From Calditrichota bacterium (GTDB lineage Bacteria; Calditrichota; Calditrichia; RBG-13-44-9; J075), in contig JAJRYW010000486.1 of the NCBI GenBank assembly GCA_024275555.1, positions 1-9,851 on the forward strand: a stretch of 9,851 nucleotides of DNA. The letters run 5' to 3'. Made by a program: the position numbers and the translations under genes. Within the stretch, counting starts at the first letter, position 1; the number at the start of each line of letters is the position of its first letter. The notes beneath the pieces are model-generated. The model worked only from the letters and a program-made list of their open reading frames with translations, did not search any database and had not been told where the DNA came from. Of the stretch, positions 1-7,757 are shown one piece after another.

Positions 1-1
1 A

Positions 2-1279
2 GAAGGCAAAGGGGATATTTCGCCTTTTGCCGCTTTAATGACAGCCCTGGCAGCGACGGTTGGAAACGGGAATATCGCCGGCGTGGCCACGGCGATAGCC
101 ATCGGAGGACCGGGCGCGCCGGTATGGATGTGGATTGCCGGGCTGTTCGGCATGGCCACCAAATACGCGGAAGGCTTTCTGGGGGTCTATTTCCGGGAAG
201 TTGCCCCGAACGGCACCATGGCCGGGGGGCCGATGTACTATCTGAAAAACGGTATGAAGAATAAAAAGCTGGGACACTTTCTGGGGGTGGTATTCGCGGT
301 GTGCGGAACCATTGCCTGCCTGATCGGCACCGGCAACATGGCCCAATCCAACTCGATGACCGCCTCGCTGGCCAACACCTTAAACCAGTGGCTGCATGGC
401 GGGGTAACCTCGGAGCAAGCCCCGGCGCTCTACTATGCCTTCATCGGACTGGTGATCGCCCTCCTGGTGGGATTAGTCATTATCGGGGGAATTAAAAAAA
501 TCGGCCACGTATCCGAGAAATTAGTGCCGGCCATGATCTTTTTCTACATTTTCTTCGCCTTGTGGATCATCATTGCTAATTTCACCAAAATTCCGGCGGC
601 TTTTGCGCTGATCTTCGAGTCGGCCTTTGGCATCAAGGCGATGGTCGGGGCAACCATCGGGCAGGTGATCAGCAGCGGCGTCAGCCGGGGGCTGCTCTCC
701 AACGAGGCCGGCCTCGGTTCGGCGGCCATCGCCCAGGGCGCTTCCACTTCCGAAGAACCGACCAAAAACGGCCTGATCGCCATGACCGGCGTGTTCATCG
801 ACACCATCCTGGTAAACACCATGACCACCCTGACCATCGTGCTCACCGGCGCTTATGTTCACACCCAGGCCTGGCAGGGACTCAGTGCGGAAGGAAACAT
901 CACCAGTATTCTGGTTACCCAGGAGGCCTTCGAGTCGGTTATCCCCGGCTTGGGCGGGGCCATCATTGCCTTTTCCTCATTCTTATTCGGCTATACCACC
1001 CTGCTGGGGTGGTCCTACTACGGCGAAAAGTGTATCGAGTTTCTGGGGGGCAACAAGGTGATCATGCCTTTCCGGTACACCTTTATCGCCTTTCTGTTTG
1101 TCGGGGCCATTTTAACCCCGATTGCCGGGGAAGGCTTCAATTACCTGAACATTGTCTGGAACCTGGGCAACATCGGGAACGCCCTGATGGCGGTGCCTAA
1201 CCTGATCGGCTTGCTTTTCCTGGCCGGAATGGTGGCGCGGGTGACCAATGAACAATTAAGAGGCAAGAGTCTTTCCTGA
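2..1279 (+). CDS. Sodium:alanine/glycine symporter, AGCS family (5'-truncated by window edge)
   Basis: Inner-membrane secondary transporter predicted to import alanine or glycine with Na+. The open frame runs from base 2 without a start, so the N-terminus lies outside the window; 425 residues are visible, and the family is usually about 450-550. Seen directly: the family signature GNGNIAGVATAI near the visible start, MAGGPMYYLKNG, the block SGVSRGLLSNEAGLGSAAIA, IDTILVNTMTTLTIVLTGA, and a late FGYTTLLGWSYYGEKCIEFL segment, with many hydrophobic membrane spans between. These blocks identify the family firmly; the exact substrate cannot be read. The Met at base 38 is internal, because family-conserved residues (EGKGDISPF) precede it in frame. 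It is convergent with the stressosome operon and followed by a strong hairpin terminator. Confidence 0.95.
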   Translation, partial: EGKGDISPFAALMTALAATVGNGNIAGVATAIAIGGPGAPVWMWIAGLFGMATKYAEGFLGVYFREVAPNGTMAGGPMYYLKNGMKNKKLGHFLGVVFAVCGTIACLIGTGNMAQSNSMTASLANTLNQWLHGGVTSEQAPALYYAFIGLVIALLVGLVIIGGIKKIGHVSEKLVPAMIFFYIFFALWIIIANFTKIPAAFALIFESAFGIKAMVGATIGQVISSGVSRGLLSNEAGLGSAAIAQGASTSEEPTKNGLIAMTGVFIDTILVNTMTTLTIVLTGAYVHTQAWQGLSAEGNITSILVTQEAFESVIPGLGGAIIAFSSFLFGYTTLLGWSYYGEKCIEFLGGNKVIMPFRYTFIAFLFVGAILTPIAGEGFNYLNIVWNLGNIGNALMAVPNLIGLLFLAGMVARVTNEQLRGKSLS

Positions 1280-1320
1280 GTTTGCTAAAAAAACAGAGTA
1301 AGGAACGTAGCAACAAACAC

Positions 1321-1354
1321 ACGAGCCTCGGCAAGAAGCGGAGGCTCGTTTTTT
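1321..1354 (+). terminator. Rho-independent terminator of the AGCS gene
   Basis: A perfect 9-bp stem (ACGAGCCTC at 1321-1329 pairing with GAGGCTCGT at 1341-1349) with an 11-base loop runs into six T residues on the + strand. It lies 42 bases after the symporter stop. Read on the - strand the same hairpin is followed by only a weak, interrupted T stretch, so it may stop the convergent stressosome operon less well. A second small hairpin (GTATC/GATAC, 1358-1373) lies between it and the response regulator stop and has no T-tract on either side. Confidence 0.85.
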
Positions 1355-1375
1355 AATGTATCTCCCGGGATACGG

Positions 1376-1750
1376 CTATAACGCACCGGCAAGTTCGTTG
1401 ATGTGTTCCAGCAACTCCGAAGGTAAAAACGGTTTGTTGATAATTTTGTCTGCCCCGAATTGCTTTGCCAGCTGGAGTCCCAGGGAAGCCTCGATATGTT
1501 TGCTGCCCCCGGAGATGGCGATGATTTTCAAATCAGGCGTTTTTTGGCGCATTTCCCGGATCACTTCCAGCCCCTCCCGCTCGGGCATAAAGACATCGAT
1601 GATCGCCAGGTCCACCGGCTGCCTGGGAAGCTGTTTCAGGGCGTCGCGGCCATTCTCCGCCTCAATTACCTCATGGCCCCGGTTCCGGAGATATTCTGCA
1701 TAGGCTCTTCGGAATTCCGGGTCGTCATCTGCAAACAGGATCGTCGCCAT
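1376..1750 (-). CDS. Single-domain response regulator (CheY-like receiver)
   Basis: A 124-residue protein that is only a receiver domain, with no output domain. All catalytic positions are visible: acidic pocket D8-D9-D10, phospho-acceptor D52 (in DLAIIDVFMP), the switch Ser at S80 (IAISGGS), and the invariant K106-P107. The KIIAISGGS and INKPFLPSELL stretches resemble free-standing receivers paired with hybrid kinases. It starts one base after the histidine kinase stop, with GGAGGAG placed 5 bases before the ATG inside the end of the kinase gene, so translation is probably coupled. Inferred role: the diffusible phospho-acceptor or phosphorelay shuttle for the kinase upstream; its downstream partner is not in the window. 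It is the last gene of the operon. Confidence 0.93.
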   Translation of the reverse strand: MATILFADDDPEFRRAYAEYLRNRGHEVIEAENGRDALKQLPRQPVDLAIIDVFMPEREGLEVIREMRQKTPDLKIIAISGGSKHIEASLGLQLAKQFGADKIINKPFLPSELLEHINELAGAL

Positions 1751-1751
1751 A

Positions 1752-4160
1752 TTACTCCTCCTCGATAATTGGATCGGGCAACACCGCAGCGATAACCATT
1801 TCTAAATCTTTGGTTAAAAAGGGCTTGTGAATTTGGGCGTTGATTCGGTGAGCTTCAACTTGCACATTCAAGGCGGAATCGCCAAATCCGGTCATCAGAA
1901 TGACGGGCAGGTCTTCCCGGATCGCCCTGATTCGCCCGACCAATTCGATCCCGTTTATACCGGGCATGGCATGGTCGGTCAGCAGCAAATCGTATTGGTC
2001 GGGCGCTTTTTGGAACAATTCCAGGGCAACTTCGGGGCGCACCGCCACATCCACCGTAAAGCCTATTTTGCGTAGCCGTTCCGCCGTAACGCCGGCCACC
2101 GCCGGTTCGTCGTCCACCAGCAAGATCATCCCGGAATTTACCCGGTGATGTTGCTTCCCGGGCTCTTCCACAGCAAGCCGGCCGTCATCCCGGGGCAGGA
2201 AAATTTCAAAGACAGTTCCTTTGCCAATCTTGCTGGAAACGGTGATGAATCCCTTATGGGTATTTACAATCCCATGCACCAGGGCTAAGCCCAGGCCGGT
2301 TCCCTCCCCTTTGGGCTTGGTGGTAAAAAAGGGTTCAAAGATTTGGGAGAGGTGTTCTTTGGGGATTCCCGGCCCGTTATCGCTTACTGTGAGCATAACA
2401 TAGTCTCCGGCGGGAATTTTGACGCCTTTTCGCACACTTTTTTTGGAGAAGGTTTTTCGCACCAGTTGCACGGCCACTTCCCCGCCGTTTTCCGTTAAGG
2501 CCTGAAAAGCATTGGTGCACAAGTTCATGATCAGTTGGTGCAATTGCACTGCATCGCCGATCACCACCCCGGATTTATCCTCTATCTCGCCGGTGATTTT
2601 TACCGAGGGGGGAACAGAGGGCTGCAATAACTGTAAAGCTTCCCGGACAATGAAGGCAAATTGCACCGGGGCCAACTTTGACTTGGTCTTGCGGCTGAAA
2701 GTTAAAATTTGACTGACCAAATCTTTAGCGCGTAAGCTGGCTTTGTAGATGCCCTCCAGGTGCATCTGAGCATGGGGATTTCCGCTGAGTTCGTCTTTCA
2801 GCAATTCCGCATAGCCGATTTGTGCTCCCAGGATATTATTAAAGTCGTGGGCAATTCCACCGGCCAGGGCGCCGATGGCTTCCATTTTTTGGGCGTGCAG
2901 CAGTTGCTCCTGAAGCTCTTTCTGCCGGGTAATATCGCGGATGATGCCCTGGATCAGCGTGGTCTCCTCCCGGCCGTCGGAAATTGCCGAGGCGGTAATC
3001 AGCGCCGTGATTTCCTTGCCATCCTTTCGTTTCAGAACCACTTCATAATCCTTTACATGCCCGTTTTTCATCAGGCGCCGGAGGAGGCGCTCCCGGTCGG
3101 ACGGGTCTTTGTAAAGCGCGGCGCCGCGAATATCCCGGATCAACTCCTGGCAGGAAGAGTATCCCAGCAAGGCCACACCGGCCGGGTTCATATCGACAAT
3201 CCGGCCCTCCGGGGTGGAGAAATAGATAGCGTCGCGCGATTCTTCAAAGAGCCGCCGGAATTTTCGTTCACTATGAATGATGGCTTGTTGTGCTTCCGCC
3301 TGCTGCTGTTCCACCTCCTTTTGCAAGGTAATATCCTTGACATTGAGCAAAATCGCATCGATTTGTTCAATCGGATAATGGATTTGGCGGGCTTTGATCA
3401 GGCAGGCTCGCAGGCCCCGGGCGGTTTCCACGCTCAGTTCAGCCTGCACCGTGTCCTCCGGCTGCTTCCGTAGCCGTTTCCGAAGCAGCGGCAGCATCGC
3501 AACATCGCAGCGCTGTCGGAGCAGTTCCGCCAGCGGCTGCCCCTCGTGCGGCGCCTTCTCCAGGTCAAACATCTCCATAAAGGAAGAGTTGACGGAGAGA
3601 ATCTCCCACTTCTGGTTCAGAAGCACAATACCTTCCTGGACGCTCTCGATAATTTTGGCCGAGTAGCGTTGCACCTCCTGGGCGGCGGTGCGCTCTTTAT
3701 CCAACTGGCCGTGCACATCGTTCAGCTTTTCGTAAAGCTCCTCGACGCTGAGCTGTCCCACTAATTGCTTTTGCTGCCGGAGGAAATGTGCCGAGAATTC
3801 CAGGCCGGGCCGGGTAAATTGTTTAAACAGGATTAATATCAATTCGCCCGGATTTTTTTCCGAAACGCTGCAATGATCGAACGCCGGAAATACGGCCCGG
3901 ACCTGCGGCAGGAGCGCTTTATTCAGGTGGTTAACATGGATCAGCAGGCCGTTCTGCTCATCATCGTTTACCAGGGAAACGCTAACTACAAGAGTGAGTC
4001 GATCTTTCAGGGCCTGTTGGGCCAACTCGGACAGGGCGGAAGAAATCCGGGCTGCCTGGAATTCGGAGAAGTTTAAGTTCAGGGAGAGCTGAAAGAACCG
4101 TTCCCGAATGCGCAGAACCGATTGTTCATCGCGAACGGCAATTTTACCAAGTTCAGTCAT
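1752..4160 (-). CDS. Hybrid histidine kinase with degenerate RsbT-like N-terminus, two PAS domains and receiver
   Basis: An 802-residue protein with no membrane segments, so probably cytoplasmic. Domains in order: residues ~1-120 resemble an RsbT/SpoIIAB-type GHKL domain (ISSALSELAQQ matches the N-box region) but lack the DxGxG and glycine-rich lid motifs; ~125-165 is a predicted coiled coil; ~165-280 PAS1; ~298-412 PAS2 ending in the typical GIIRDITRQKELQEQL linker; ~425-490 dimerisation domain with phospho-acceptor H438 in AGGIAHDFNNILG; ~535-657 ATPase with N546/N550, D594-N-G-P-G-I, F-box EPFFTT and G2 box GEGTGLGLA; ~677-795 receiver with D683/D684, phospho-acceptor D729, T757 and K779. 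The core is of the NtrB/HPK4-like type. The ATG at 4160 follows an AGAGGTAGGGG purine stretch. It is fourth in the rsbR-rsbS-rsbT operon, 88 bases after rsbT, and is followed after one base by the free receiver. The stimulus is unknown. Confidence 0.93.
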   Translation of the reverse strand: MTELGKIAVRDEQSVLRIRERFFQLSLNLNFSEFQAARISSALSELAQQALKDRLTLVVSVSLVNDDEQNGLLIHVNHLNKALLPQVRAVFPAFDHCSVSEKNPGELILILFKQFTRPGLEFSAHFLRQQKQLVGQLSVEELYEKLNDVHGQLDKERTAAQEVQRYSAKIIESVQEGIVLLNQKWEILSVNSSFMEMFDLEKAPHEGQPLAELLRQRCDVAMLPLLRKRLRKQPEDTVQAELSVETARGLRACLIKARQIHYPIEQIDAILLNVKDITLQKEVEQQQAEAQQAIIHSERKFRRLFEESRDAIYFSTPEGRIVDMNPAGVALLGYSSCQELIRDIRGAALYKDPSDRERLLRRLMKNGHVKDYEVVLKRKDGKEITALITASAISDGREETTLIQGIIRDITRQKELQEQLLHAQKMEAIGALAGGIAHDFNNILGAQIGYAELLKDELSGNPHAQMHLEGIYKASLRAKDLVSQILTFSRKTKSKLAPVQFAFIVREALQLLQPSVPPSVKITGEIEDKSGVVIGDAVQLHQLIMNLCTNAFQALTENGGEVAVQLVRKTFSKKSVRKGVKIPAGDYVMLTVSDNGPGIPKEHLSQIFEPFFTTKPKGEGTGLGLALVHGIVNTHKGFITVSSKIGKGTVFEIFLPRDDGRLAVEEPGKQHHRVNSGMILLVDDEPAVAGVTAERLRKIGFTVDVAVRPEVALELFQKAPDQYDLLLTDHAMPGINGIELVGRIRAIREDLPVILMTGFGDSALNVQVEAHRINAQIHKPFLTKDLEMVIAAVLPDPIIEEE

Positions 4161-4180
4161 CAGACCCCTACCTCTTTACT

Positions 4181-4198
4181 CGGGTTCGTCGGAACCCG
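4181..4198 (-). other. Intercistronic stem-loop between rsbT and the histidine kinase
   Basis: A perfect 7-bp stem (CGGGTTC with GAACCCG) closes a 4-base loop, 20 bases upstream of the kinase ATG and just upstream of its purine-rich ribosome site. No T-tract follows it on the - strand, so it is not a classical terminator. Inferred: it could tune the amount of kinase relative to RsbT through mRNA processing or translation. It could also be incidental, given its short length. Confidence 0.4.
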
Positions 4199-4248
4199 CA
4201 GCCGCTGATTTTGGCCGCGGTTATTTCATTACTGCCATTGCTTTAAAC

Positions 4249-4695
4249 TCAGGAAACGGACTTAAGCCATTTTCGCGCCGCCACACATGTGCCGGCCCCG
4301 GGGGTGGATTCAATCTCGAAGTCATCCATCAGGCGTTTAACGCCCGGAAGACCCAATCCCAGCCCGCCATTGGAGCTGAAATGATCCTGCATTGCCTGGG
4401 CAATATCCGCAATGCCGGGACCGCGGTCGCCCGCTATTATTTCGACGCCTTTCTGAGAATCTTTGACAATTTCCCGAATTTCTATGAGGCCGGCGGTGGC
4501 GTGGAAGAGAATATTCCGGGCCAACTCAGACGCCGCCGTGGCAATCATAAACCGGGTGTTTTTATCAAATCCGATTTCAGCTGCTATCTCGAAGGCGTAT
4601 GAAACAGCCCGGGCAATATCCACCCCTTCCGAAGTTATTTCGATTTTAATTGACCGGGAAATAGCGCCGCTCTCTTTCCGGGTAATATTTTCCAT
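4249..4695 (-). CDS. rsbT: RsbT-type serine/threonine switch kinase of the stressosome
   Basis: A 148-residue GHKL-fold kinase. In the known system RsbT is held on the stressosome, phosphorylates RsbS and RsbR on stress, leaves, and activates a downstream partner. Motifs seen: N-box TAASELARNILFHA with N61, G1 box AGDRGPGIADI with D90, and the GGLGLGLPGVKRLMDDFEI block (about 110-128), which is close to canonical RsbT and separates it from RsbW/SpoIIAB. It is slightly longer than the usual ~133 residues, with about 12-15 extra at the N-terminus. The ATG is 9 bases after the rsbS stop with GGGAG right in front of it, a short spacing; no better start is visible. Coupled expression with rsbS is likely. 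The catalytic motifs are intact, so it should be an active kinase. Confidence 0.93.
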   Translation of the reverse strand: MENITRKESGAISRSIKIEITSEGVDIARAVSYAFEIAAEIGFDKNTRFMIATAASELARNILFHATAGLIEIREIVKDSQKGVEIIAGDRGPGIADIAQAMQDHFSSNGGLGLGLPGVKRLMDDFEIESTPGAGTCVAARKWLKSVS

Positions 4696-4704
4696 ACTCC
4701 CTGG

Positions 4705-5067
4705 TTATTTTTTTTGATTCGCCGCCCAGTTCAGGGCGTCTTCCACAGTGCGCATTACCGGTATCTGCTCAAAATAATAGCCCAGGTCGACAAGAGAAGC
4801 TGCCGCCGCCGGGGTAAACCCGCAGAAGATTGCTCTTGCCCCGATCAGCTCCAACATCGCGATGGTTTCATCAAGAATTTTTGCCAGGAAAGAATCAATT
4901 AACTTAAAGCTGCTGAAATCCAGAATCACGGTTTTGACCTGTGCCTGAAAAGCCGTTTCGACCAAATCCGTTTGGAGTTGCCGCGCTTCCCGGTTGCCCA
5001 ATTGATCCTGAAACGGGAGAATTATACACCCGTTCTGTTGCTGTATACGGATTTTTCCGGACGGCAT
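4705..5067 (-). CDS. rsbS: RsbS-like stressosome STAS protein
   Basis: A 120-residue single STAS domain. RsbS forms the stressosome core with RsbR and holds RsbT; phosphorylation of its conserved serine releases RsbT. The key stretch TVILDFSSFKLIDSFLAKIL puts that serine at S59, the same number as in Bacillus subtilis RsbS. The later block FCGFTPAAAASLVDLGYYFE matches the second half of RsbS, where GLRPEVALTLVELG is typical. The ATG at 5067 has an excellent GAGGTGAT ribosome site 3 bases upstream (bases 5071-5078). The gene sits 128 bases after rsbR and 9 bases before rsbT. It is told apart from the upstream STAS protein by Ser instead of Thr in the VDS/VDT motif. Confidence 0.92.
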   Translation of the reverse strand: MPSGKIRIQQQNGCIILPFQDQLGNREARQLQTDLVETAFQAQVKTVILDFSSFKLIDSFLAKILDETIAMLELIGARAIFCGFTPAAAASLVDLGYYFEQIPVMRTVEDALNWAANQKK

Positions 5068-5195
5068 TTCATCACCTCACTCGTGTTATCCGTAGTGAAT
5101 CGTGAACAGCTCGCGGATTTAAAGGCCGGAAGGAAAGGCGGGTACGGACAATCTAACTATTAAATCCAGGAGCCGGCTTTTTAGACGAAAAACAC

Positions 5196-5603
5196 TTATG
5201 CTTCAGCACTGACAACCTTATGGCCAACCATGTCTAATGCTAAACGGAAAGCATCCCGCAAGGTTGATGTGGTCAGCACATCACCTAAACTGATGTTCAG
5301 TTTTACAATGGTTTGTGCAATCGCCGGGGAAACGCCGGAAATAATGCACTTGCATCCCATCAGGCGGGTAGCATGGGTAATGTTGATGATATGCCCGGCT
5401 ACGGCAGTATCCACCGTGGCCACTCCGAGGATATCCAGAATAATTACCCGCGCCGAGGTCTCCTGAATGTTGGAAAGCATGGTCTCCATGATGTTTTGGG
5501 CGCGCGCCGTGTCAATGATTCCGTAAATGGGGATCATTAAAATATCATCCCAAAGGATGTTAACCGGCGTTCCATTAAAAAGTGAATCCGCTTTCGTACT
5601 CAT
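5196..5603 (-). CDS. rsbR: RsbR-type STAS protein without an N-terminal sensor domain
   Basis: A 135-residue protein covering only the C-terminal STAS domain of RsbR. The family stretches are clear: IPIYGIIDTARAQNIMETML, VIILDILGVATVDTAVAGHI and GCKCIISGVSPAIAQTIVKL. The two threonines that RsbT phosphorylates in RsbR proteins (T171 and T205 in B. subtilis) correspond to T66 (VDTAVA) and T98 (AQTIV). Only about 15 residues precede the STAS fold, whereas RsbR proteins normally carry a ~130-residue globin-like or other sensor domain there. The frame upstream of the ATG stays open for about 33 codons but has no ATG, and GGAGAG lies 6 bases before the chosen start. It is the first gene of the operon. 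No convincing sigma-70 promoter was found in the 132 bases between it and the antiporter. Confidence 0.9.
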   Translation of the reverse strand: MSTKADSLFNGTPVNILWDDILMIPIYGIIDTARAQNIMETMLSNIQETSARVIILDILGVATVDTAVAGHIINITHATRLMGCKCIISGVSPAIAQTIVKLNISLGDVLTTSTLRDAFRLALDMVGHKVVSAEA

Positions 5604-5735
5604 GTGAACTCTCCAATTTAAATGGGGCCAAAAGAACGAGATAACCGGGGAATTATGTTAACCAACAAAAACCTTATTTCATAGTAAAAAATCGCACCTG
5701 TTCCGCTCTGCTGAATTTACGGACGCCGGAAAAGT

Positions 5736-7547
5736 CTACCCTTTTTTCTCCTCAGCAGATCGATCAATCAGGGCGATTAAGATTTGCCCGGGTAGAGGCG
5801 TCAGTTCTTCATCCAGTGCAAATACCAGCAAACGCCCCGTTTCGGTGATCAGGAAAAGGGGCAGGAAATTTGTCCCATAAGTTTTCCGGAACGCCTGAAA
5901 GTCAAATTCATCCGTTAAAAGCGTAGCTTTGACCACTGCCCCGGTCAGATGCCGTTCCACAAAGAAGTGATGATTCACATCTTTGCGGAACAAGTAGCGC
6001 CCCCTCAGATGCTGTGCAGAGGAGTTCTCGGCCCGGCCCACCTCGCCGTCGTCCGGGAGCAGCTGGTAGAGTTCCTGACGGTCAAAAAGCTCCGAAAAGT
6101 GGAGCACTGCCAACGAGTTCGCTTCTTCGTTAGAGGTCAAGGCCAGGAATTTACCGATCCCGTTAAGGGGCAGTTCTTCCAGTACTCCCTCCGCTAAAAT
6201 ATTGCCGTGATAGGCCGGAATTCCCGCCAACCGGGCATGGTTGATTTTGCTCCAATTGCTATCCACCACCAACACCGGGATTTTGTATTCCAGCAGTCTT
6301 TCGGCGATGTCCAACACCCAGGGATCAGCGCCAAACAGCAAAGCGCCCTGGGGGTCTTGCTGGGCAAGACCTAACTTACGGGCAAGCGGTTTGGCAGTTA
6401 AACCATATACCACCACCGTTACAATAATCACCAGAAAGGTCATCGGCACCAGGTACTCGCTTTGGGGGAAATTTAACTCCTTTAACCTGATGGCAAAGAT
6501 TGAGGAAACCGCCGCGGCCACAATGCCCCGGGGGGCCATCCAGGAAAGAAAAAGGCGCTCCCGGAAGCTCAAATCGGTAATTAAGGTCGAGACAAACACA
6601 GAGACGGGCCGGGCAACAAAGATTACGGCGGTTAAGAACAGGAAGGCGGCAAAGGAAAAGTGCCGGATATCGGCAATCGTCAGCCGGGCCGCCAGCATGA
6701 TAAACAGAACCGAGAGAATTAAAACCTGTAAATTCTCTTTAAAATCCAAAATTTGCTTGATGGCCACTTTTTTCTGATTCCCCATCACCAGCCCCATGAT
6801 GGTGGTAGCCAGCAAACCGGATTCTTCCTGGAACAAATCGGATACAACGTAGGCGGCAATCACCATGGCCAGGGTAACGGTTTCTTCCAGGTAATCGGGA
6901 ATCCAGAAGCGCTGGATAAAAACGACCAGAATCCAGGCGCCCAGGCCGCCCACCAATCCGCCCACCAGGATGGTCTTTCCGATCCCCAGTAAAAATATTT
7001 CCCCGGCTTGCTGAAATCCCCCGCTCACAATCACTTCAAACACCAACACGGCCAGTAAAGCGCCCACCGGGTCGATCACAATACCTTCCCATTTCAGAAT
7101 TTCGGCAACCCGGCCCTGGGGGCGAATATGCCGCAGCAAGGGCCCCACCACCGTGGGGCCGGTTACCACCAGGATAGCTCCCAGCAAAACGGCCATATCG
7201 ATATTCAGGCCAAGCAGATAATAGGCGGCCGTGGAGATACACAACCAGGCTATCACCGCCCCGAGTGAGATCACGCTCAGCACCGTGAGACCAACCTGGC
7301 GCAGTTCTGCCAATTTCAGGGTCAACCCGCCTTCAAAAAGGATAACCGCCACGGAGAGCGATACCACCGGGAAGAGCAGGTCGCCCATTAGCTCGTCCGG
7401 GCTAAACAGCCCGGTAACCGGGCCGGCAAACAGGCCGATAAGCAAAAGAAGCAGGATGGAGGGAAGCTTAAAGCGCCAGGCTAACCATTGCGCCCCTATT
7501 CCCAAGACTATAACCGCAGCTAACTGAATGAGCACCATTTCTTTCAT
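5736..7547 (-). CDS. Cation:proton antiporter, CPA1/NhaP type, with C-terminal TrkA-N-like domain
   Basis: A 603-residue inner-membrane protein with about 12 hydrophobic segments in residues 1-385, predicted to exchange Na+ or K+ for H+. Family motifs seen: FEGGLTL (71-77), TGPTVVGPLLRHIRP (129-143), the ion-site segment KWEGIVIDPVGALL (152-165) with D159, ESGLLATTIMGLVMGN (242-257), and MAPRGIVAAAVSSIFA (338-353). Residues ~400-500 (GALLFGADPWVLDIAERLLE, VLVVDSN, AYHGNI, ALTSNEEANSLA) form a Rossmann-like TrkA-N/RCK domain that may gate transport through a nucleotide; its glycine motif (GADPWV) is reduced compared with GxGxxG. The remaining C-terminus may be TrkA-C-like. The ATG at 7547 has no clear AGGAG. 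It lies 132 bases upstream of rsbR on the same strand, and no terminator is visible between them. Which ion it carries cannot be read from sequence. Confidence 0.92.
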   Translation of the reverse strand: MKEMVLIQLAAVIVLGIGAQWLAWRFKLPSILLLLLIGLFAGPVTGLFSPDELMGDLLFPVVSLSVAVILFEGGLTLKLAELRQVGLTVLSVISLGAVIAWLCISTAAYYLLGLNIDMAVLLGAILVVTGPTVVGPLLRHIRPQGRVAEILKWEGIVIDPVGALLAVLVFEVIVSGGFQQAGEIFLLGIGKTILVGGLVGGLGAWILVVFIQRFWIPDYLEETVTLAMVIAAYVVSDLFQEESGLLATTIMGLVMGNQKKVAIKQILDFKENLQVLILSVLFIMLAARLTIADIRHFSFAAFLFLTAVIFVARPVSVFVSTLITDLSFRERLFLSWMAPRGIVAAAVSSIFAIRLKELNFPQSEYLVPMTFLVIIVTVVVYGLTAKPLARKLGLAQQDPQGALLFGADPWVLDIAERLLEYKIPVLVVDSNWSKINHARLAGIPAYHGNILAEGVLEELPLNGIGKFLALTSNEEANSLAVLHFSELFDRQELYQLLPDDGEVGRAENSSAQHLRGRYLFRKDVNHHFFVERHLTGAVVKATLLTDEFDFQAFRKTYGTNFLPLFLITETGRLLVFALDEELTPLPGQILIALIDRSAEEKKG

Positions 7548-7748
7548 GGGGGATGGCCCTGTATTTTTTATTATTCCGGTTGCTACAACTCAACTTAACA
7601 GGCTATAGGATACAGGATATAAAACCACTGACATCCGAAGACGAATATTCCATTCGCTATAATTTCCGAGTGTTTTGGTTCGGTTACTCCAACACCTGAT
7701 AGCCCAACATCCTATGGCAAGCTGCCGCACGGCGGCAGTAGTAAAATC

Positions 7749-7757
7749 ACTTTTAAC
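7749..7757 (+). repeat. 9-bp direct repeat, left flank of the tandem palindromic repeat
   Basis: ACTTTTAAC at 7749-7757 is repeated exactly at 7965-7973, just outside the second repeat unit. It resembles a target-site duplication around a small non-autonomous insertion. The last C is shared with the first repeat unit, so the true duplication may be 8 bp. Confidence 0.5.

Noticed and set aside
2760..3473. A 237-codon + strand frame inside the histidine kinase gene
   Set aside because: It lies antisense to a well-supported kinase with all motifs intact, and its translation shows no recognisable domain.
5639..5668. Sigma-70 promoter upstream of rsbR (TTGTTG, 18 bases, TTATCT)
   Set aside because: Both hexamers match the consensus poorly; not better than chance in an AT-rich gap.
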